The notes under the pieces: generated by a model
Databases searched by the model: none
The model's input: the letters and a program-made list of their open reading frames with translations, nothing else
What the model was told of the DNA's origin: nothing
Made by a program: the position numbers and the translations under genes
Part shown: positions 60,984 through 64,000 of the stretch, in pieces
Layout of the letters: each line of letters opens with the position of its first letter
How positions within the stretch are numbered: the stretch's first letter is position 1
Origin: Mycobacterium simiae
GTDB taxonomy: Bacteria; Actinomycetota; Actinomycetes; Mycobacteriales; Mycobacteriaceae
NCBI RefSeq assembly: GCF_010727605.1
Contig: NZ_AP022568.1
Span: forward strand, 2,356,001 to 2,420,000
Reading direction: 5' to 3'
Length of the DNA stretch: 64,000 nucleotides

Positions 60984-61199
60984 AGTCTCAACCTCCTCCT
61001 ATCGACCCAGTGAGCCGACTTCTCGTATTGCACCCCGGCTGTTTTACAAGTGTGCAGCAGCAAAGTTAACGGCGAGAGAACCGCGATTGTGGCATAGCGC
61101 ACAGTGCAACTTTTCTCTCCCGGCAGAAATTCCCTGGTCGCGAAACCGCCGCCAGCGGTGGCGCGGATGCTCCCCTGGCACGGACTGTTAGGTTGCCTA

Positions 61200-61805
61200 T
61201 TGCCTGAGGACATGCTGTGCGCTGATTACCGCCGGCTCGAGACGGTCTACGGTCCGCTGGCCCAATCGATCCGCCGGCTGGTCGACGTCAGCATCCGCAG
61301 TGCGGCTGACCCGGCGACGGTGGCGACCGCAATGGCCAAAATCGATTCTGCCGCAGACGCATTGAGCGCTTCGGCGCGGCCCGGATCCTTCGGTGTGCGC
61401 ACGGCTGCGGACGGTACGGCCATCGCGTGGGGCAATGTCGTCGTCGGTCTGCGCAACCCGCTGGCACCACCGCTGGTGCTGCACCACGAGGAGGACGGTC
61501 TGGTGTGGTCGGAGTTCACGCTGGGCGCCGCCTACGAGGGACCGCCCGAGCATGTCCACGGCGGGGTTTCGGCCCTGATCCTCGACCACGTGCTCGGTGC
61601 CACGGCGCACCGACCGGGGCGGCCGGCCTATACCGGCACCCTGACCGTGCGTTATCGGCGCCGGACCCAGCTCGGACGCCCCCTACGCGCGGAAGCCCGC
61701 ATCGAGCGAACCGAAGGAGTCAAGACGTTCTCGATCGGCCAGATCTCCGATGCAGACGGCGTCACCGTGGCAGCCGACGGCGTCTTCATCAGCCCCAAGC
61801 CATGA
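61200..61805 (+). CDS. PaaI-like hotdog-fold thioesterase
   Basis: About 201 residues from a TTG at 61200; the frame is open from 61104 and the true start is uncertain (GTG 61104, ATG 61167 and ATG 61212 are possible). An N-terminal helical part (YRRLETVYGPLAQSIRRLVDVSI) precedes the hotdog domain with HVHGGVSALILDHVLGA, the usual active-site helix, and GTLTVRYRRRTQLGRPL. Similar mycobacterial proteins hydrolyse acyl-CoA. It is convergent with the DUF2127 gene, 3 bp apart. Confidence 0.78.
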   Translation: MPEDMLCADYRRLETVYGPLAQSIRRLVDVSIRSAADPATVATAMAKIDSAADALSASARPGSFGVRTAADGTAIAWGNVVVGLRNPLAPPLVLHHEEDGLVWSEFTLGAAYEGPPEHVHGGVSALILDHVLGATAHRPGRPAYTGTLTVRYRRRTQLGRPLRAEARIERTEGVKTFSIGQISDADGVTVAADGVFISPKP

Positions 61806-61808
61806 CCG

Positions 61809-62573
61809 TCAGCTCGTCGTCGCAGCCCGTTCGACGTCGAGGAGTTGCTCACCGCGACGTTCCTCGTCGTAGGCCTGGCGGCCACCCCGCAGGCCGAACA
61901 GCCGCTTGGAGACCAACAGGTAGATCACTGCGAGGACGTTGATGCTGAACGTCACCAGCCGCGTCATCGTGACGCCTTTTGCCAGGTCGTGTATTTCCAG
62001 CGGCAAGAAGACCGAGGTCGCTATCACGGCGAAGTATTCGCCCCAGCGTTTGAGCAACCACAGACCGACGGCTTCGAGCACCTCGATCAGCGCGTAGCCG
62101 GTCAACATCAGGGTCAGCAGCGCCAACGTCGAAGGTTTGGCGGCAAGCGCCTTTTCCAGCTCGTGCACGATGGTCATCTGATCGACCTTGAAGCCGGCAG
62201 CGCGGAAGACCGGCAGGTCGCGGTCCAGGGTGGCCTGGATCGCGCCGCGGGCGCCACGAAACTTCCACACCGCATAGGCCGCGAGCATGATCACCACCGC
62301 CCGGAACAGACGCTCGATCGCCAGCGCACGAATGATGATCGCCTGCCGTAACGCCTTGCCGCGCATGATCAGTGGGGCCTCCTCAGCGCGGCCCCGGCCG
62401 TGCGGTTCGCCGACGATGAATTCTCCGCAGCGCAAACAGCGCCATACCTTGCCCAGCCCGGTGGTGCCGCTTAGCCGGTCTGCGAGGGCTTGCTCGTCCG
62501 GCGCGTAGGTGACGTGGCCAGCCAGCGCACAGGTGGCCAGTTCCCAGCGGTTGATGCCGCGATCTTTGCGCAT
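61809..62573 (-). CDS. DUF2127 membrane protein
   Basis: 254 residues. The N-terminal cytosolic part has a CxxC pair in WRCLRCGEF (about 46-49) that could bind zinc. About four membrane helices follow (about 88-105, 145-165, 170-190, 205-225) with GYALIEVLEAVGLWLLKRWGEYFA, the DUF2127 core. Function unknown. ATG 62573 begins MRKDRGINRWELATCALAGH, which has another Cys and His. Confidence 0.82.
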   Translation of the reverse strand: MRKDRGINRWELATCALAGHVTYAPDEQALADRLSGTTGLGKVWRCLRCGEFIVGEPHGRGRAEEAPLIMRGKALRQAIIIRALAIERLFRAVVIMLAAYAVWKFRGARGAIQATLDRDLPVFRAAGFKVDQMTIVHELEKALAAKPSTLALLTLMLTGYALIEVLEAVGLWLLKRWGEYFAVIATSVFLPLEIHDLAKGVTMTRLVTFSINVLAVIYLLVSKRLFGLRGGRQAYDEERRGEQLLDVERAATTS

Positions 62574-62623
62574 GGCCGATCATTCATCGCGTGCCGCGAC
62601 CGATGCAAGGGGGCGCGCGGAGG

Positions 62624-64000
62624 TCAGAATCGCGCTCGGCCGCGGGGCCGCCGGGGTGCCGGACTCGCCGCGCCCAGCAGTCCGGTGAGCTCGCCGACCG
62701 GAATCTGTTCGATGTGCTCGACGGCGGTGACGATGTCGGCGCGCAGCGACCGATCGCAGCAGGGCTCGGCCAGCCAGTGGAACTTCTCCACGACGCGGTC
62801 CCACGACATCGGGCGCGTCGGCGATCCCTCGTAATCGCTTTCCTCGCAGTCGAATTCGCGGCCGTCGCGGGTGCGCACCTGCACTCGAACGGCGGTGCGG
62901 CCCGGGTAGTTCGCGGTCAGATCTGCCGCGGCGACGACCTGGACCCGGGCCAACAGTTGTTGGACGTCACTGCACAGAACGCGTTCGGTCTCGAGCTGTT
63001 CGGGGCCCACGCCACCGTCGAGCAGCGCGACGGCGCTCAGGTACTTCAGGTTGTAGTCGGCTTGTTCCTTGGTTTCCGGATGGTCCTTGCTGCCATAGGT
63101 TCCCCCGCCGGCGATGTCGTAGGCGGTTTGGAAGACCTCGATCGTCACCTTCTCGACGTCGTCACCGGTCAGGTCGTGGTCGGACCGAATCGTCAACAGA
63201 GCCTCGATGATGGCCTGTCCGTGGATCAGCGCGCAGTATTTCTTGAGGTAGGTCTGCTCGACAGCGCTGAGTCTGCGGTCGGCAGTGTCGAAATCGATTG
63301 GCTGGCCGAAGAGTTGAACGAGTCCGTTCGGGCCGTCGAACAGTGATCTGGGTCCGGTGATACCCCGCCCGGCCAGGATCGTGGTGTACACCGCGCGCAT
63401 GCCGGTGATCGCCGGCGAGATTCCCTTCCACGCCGACACCGGTTCGGCGTGCACCGCGGCGAGGGAGACGTTGTCGACCGTCGCGGCCGCGATGGCATTG
63501 GCGGTGTCGGCCGCGTCCAACCCGAGTAGCCGCGCCGAGCCCGCCGCCACCGACATCGCCAGTTGCAGGGCATGGTTGAGGCCGCGGGCCATCACGGGAA
63601 CCTTTGCACTGAACCGACATTGGACCTCATAGGCGACCGCGAGGGCGAGCAGGAAATCGGCTCCGTCGGCGCCGGCGTGCTCGGCCACGGCCAGGACCGC
63701 ACCGAAGTTGTCGGCGGGATGGCAAAGGCCCCCGACGGTCAGGTATGTGTCGAGCAGGTCGGGATAGCGCACCAGCACCGTATTGAAGAACGCGGCCTGA
63801 TCCACCGAGGCGCGACCGCCGCCAACAAGGGTCGCCGAGGTCGTACCGCTGAATTGTTCGGTGTGCTCACGGATCGTTCCGATGAGTTCACCACCCAAGG
63901 CGCCGATGGCGCAGGCGACGCTGTCGAGCACATTGCGCTTCAGCAATGCCCGCGACCGCGGGCTCAGGTCCGACGGCCGCGCACCCACGACGAACTCGGC
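62624..64000 (-). CDS. MmgE/PrpD family protein, partial (cut by window edge)
   Basis: 458 residues visible with the frame open to the right edge; only a short N-terminal part seems missing. It has DSVACAIGALGGE at the start, YPDLLDTYLTVGGLCHPADNFGAVLAVAEHAG, AYEVQCRFSA and the C-terminal lid domain, as in 2-methylcitrate dehydratase PrpD and related MmgE proteins. Without the prpC/prpB partners nearby, a 2-methylcitrate role is not supported; other 2-hydroxyacid dehydratases of this family are equally likely. Confidence 0.85.
   Translation of the reverse strand, partial: AEFVVGARPSDLSPRSRALLKRNVLDSVACAIGALGGELIGTIREHTEQFSGTTSATLVGGGRASVDQAAFFNTVLVRYPDLLDTYLTVGGLCHPADNFGAVLAVAEHAGADGADFLLALAVAYEVQCRFSAKVPVMARGLNHALQLAMSVAAGSARLLGLDAADTANAIAAATVDNVSLAAVHAEPVSAWKGISPAITGMRAVYTTILAGRGITGPRSLFDGPNGLVQLFGQPIDFDTADRRLSAVEQTYLKKYCALIHGQAIIEALLTIRSDHDLTGDDVEKVTIEVFQTAYDIAGGGTYGSKDHPETKEQADYNLKYLSAVALLDGGVGPEQLETERVLCSDVQQLLARVQVVAAADLTANYPGRTAVRVQVRTRDGREFDCEESDYEGSPTRPMSWDRVVEKFHWLAEPCCDRSLRADIVTAVEHIEQIPVGELTGLLGAASPAPRRPRGRARF

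Noticed and set aside
62624..64000. 2-methylcitrate dehydratase PrpD of the methylcitrate cycle
   Set aside because: No prpC or prpB beside it and the family is functionally broad, so only the family name is supported.

Overview
The window is high-GC actinobacterial DNA that I read as a non-tuberculous Mycobacterium. Recognisable homologues of M. tuberculosis genes appear in inverted order relative to H37Rv: pepA/treS, Rv0121c, fusA2, fadD7, oxcA, oxyS, ldtA, an Rv0111-like acyltransferase, ctpI, an Rv0106-like CobW protein and an Rv0091-like nucleosidase. Between these lies accessory material that H37Rv does not carry at the same place, as far as I remember its map. No insertion sequence, phage, CRISPR array, tRNA or rRNA was seen. 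Gene assignments rest on reading motifs and on remembered families; no database was searched.

Layout. 1-7 kb: trehalose synthase (cut by the window edge), secreted protease PepA, an F420-type flavin-fold protein, the EF-G paralogue FusA2 and a small membrane protein. 5.5-10 kb: an oxalate locus (FadD7-like ligase, oxalyl-CoA decarboxylase, LysR regulator OxyS) with a palindrome and a tandem repeat in the shared promoter. 10.4-15.5 kb: L,D-transpeptidase, a three-domain carboxylic acid reductase and a lipoprotein. 15.6-18 kb: an NRAMP-type transporter behind a clear M-box magnesium riboswitch and a small translationally coupled ORF. 18-20.8 kb: an O-methyltransferase and a membrane acyltransferase with an SGNH domain.

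21-37 kb is the most interesting region: a two-winged catabolic locus around one divergent promoter. Leftward run SDR, Rieske oxygenase, Baeyer-Villiger monooxygenase, SDR, CaiB-type CoA-transferase, a divergent ThDP enzyme and an aldehyde dehydrogenase. Rightward run an SMP-30-type beta-propeller, a HutC/GntR regulator, two acyl-CoA synthetases and an SDR. Read as a pathway, it suggests hydroxylation, oxidation to a ketone, oxygen insertion to an ester or lactone, hydrolysis, CoA activation, and shortening of a 2-hydroxyacyl-CoA by one carbon with formyl-CoA release. The substrate is unknown.

37-49.5 kb: small hydrolase-fold/SRPBCC and DUF899 genes, an ECF sigma factor with a SnoaL-like tail, the very large P-type ATPase CtpI, an acyl-CoA synthetase/SDR pair and a CobW-like protein. 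49.5-50.6 kb: a zinc-starvation operon of cysteine-poor ribosomal proteins (L28, L33, S14, S18) diverging from the CobW-like gene, with two Zur-box palindromes between them. 50.6-64 kb: a LuxC-like acyl reductase with an AMP-forming partner, an MpaB-type oxygenase with a divergent TetR gene, an alpha/beta-hydrolase/cyclase fusion, methyltransferase, SRPBCC and SDR genes, a CGNR regulator, MTA/SAH nucleosidase, a thioesterase, a DUF2127 membrane protein, and an MmgE/PrpD protein cut by the right edge.
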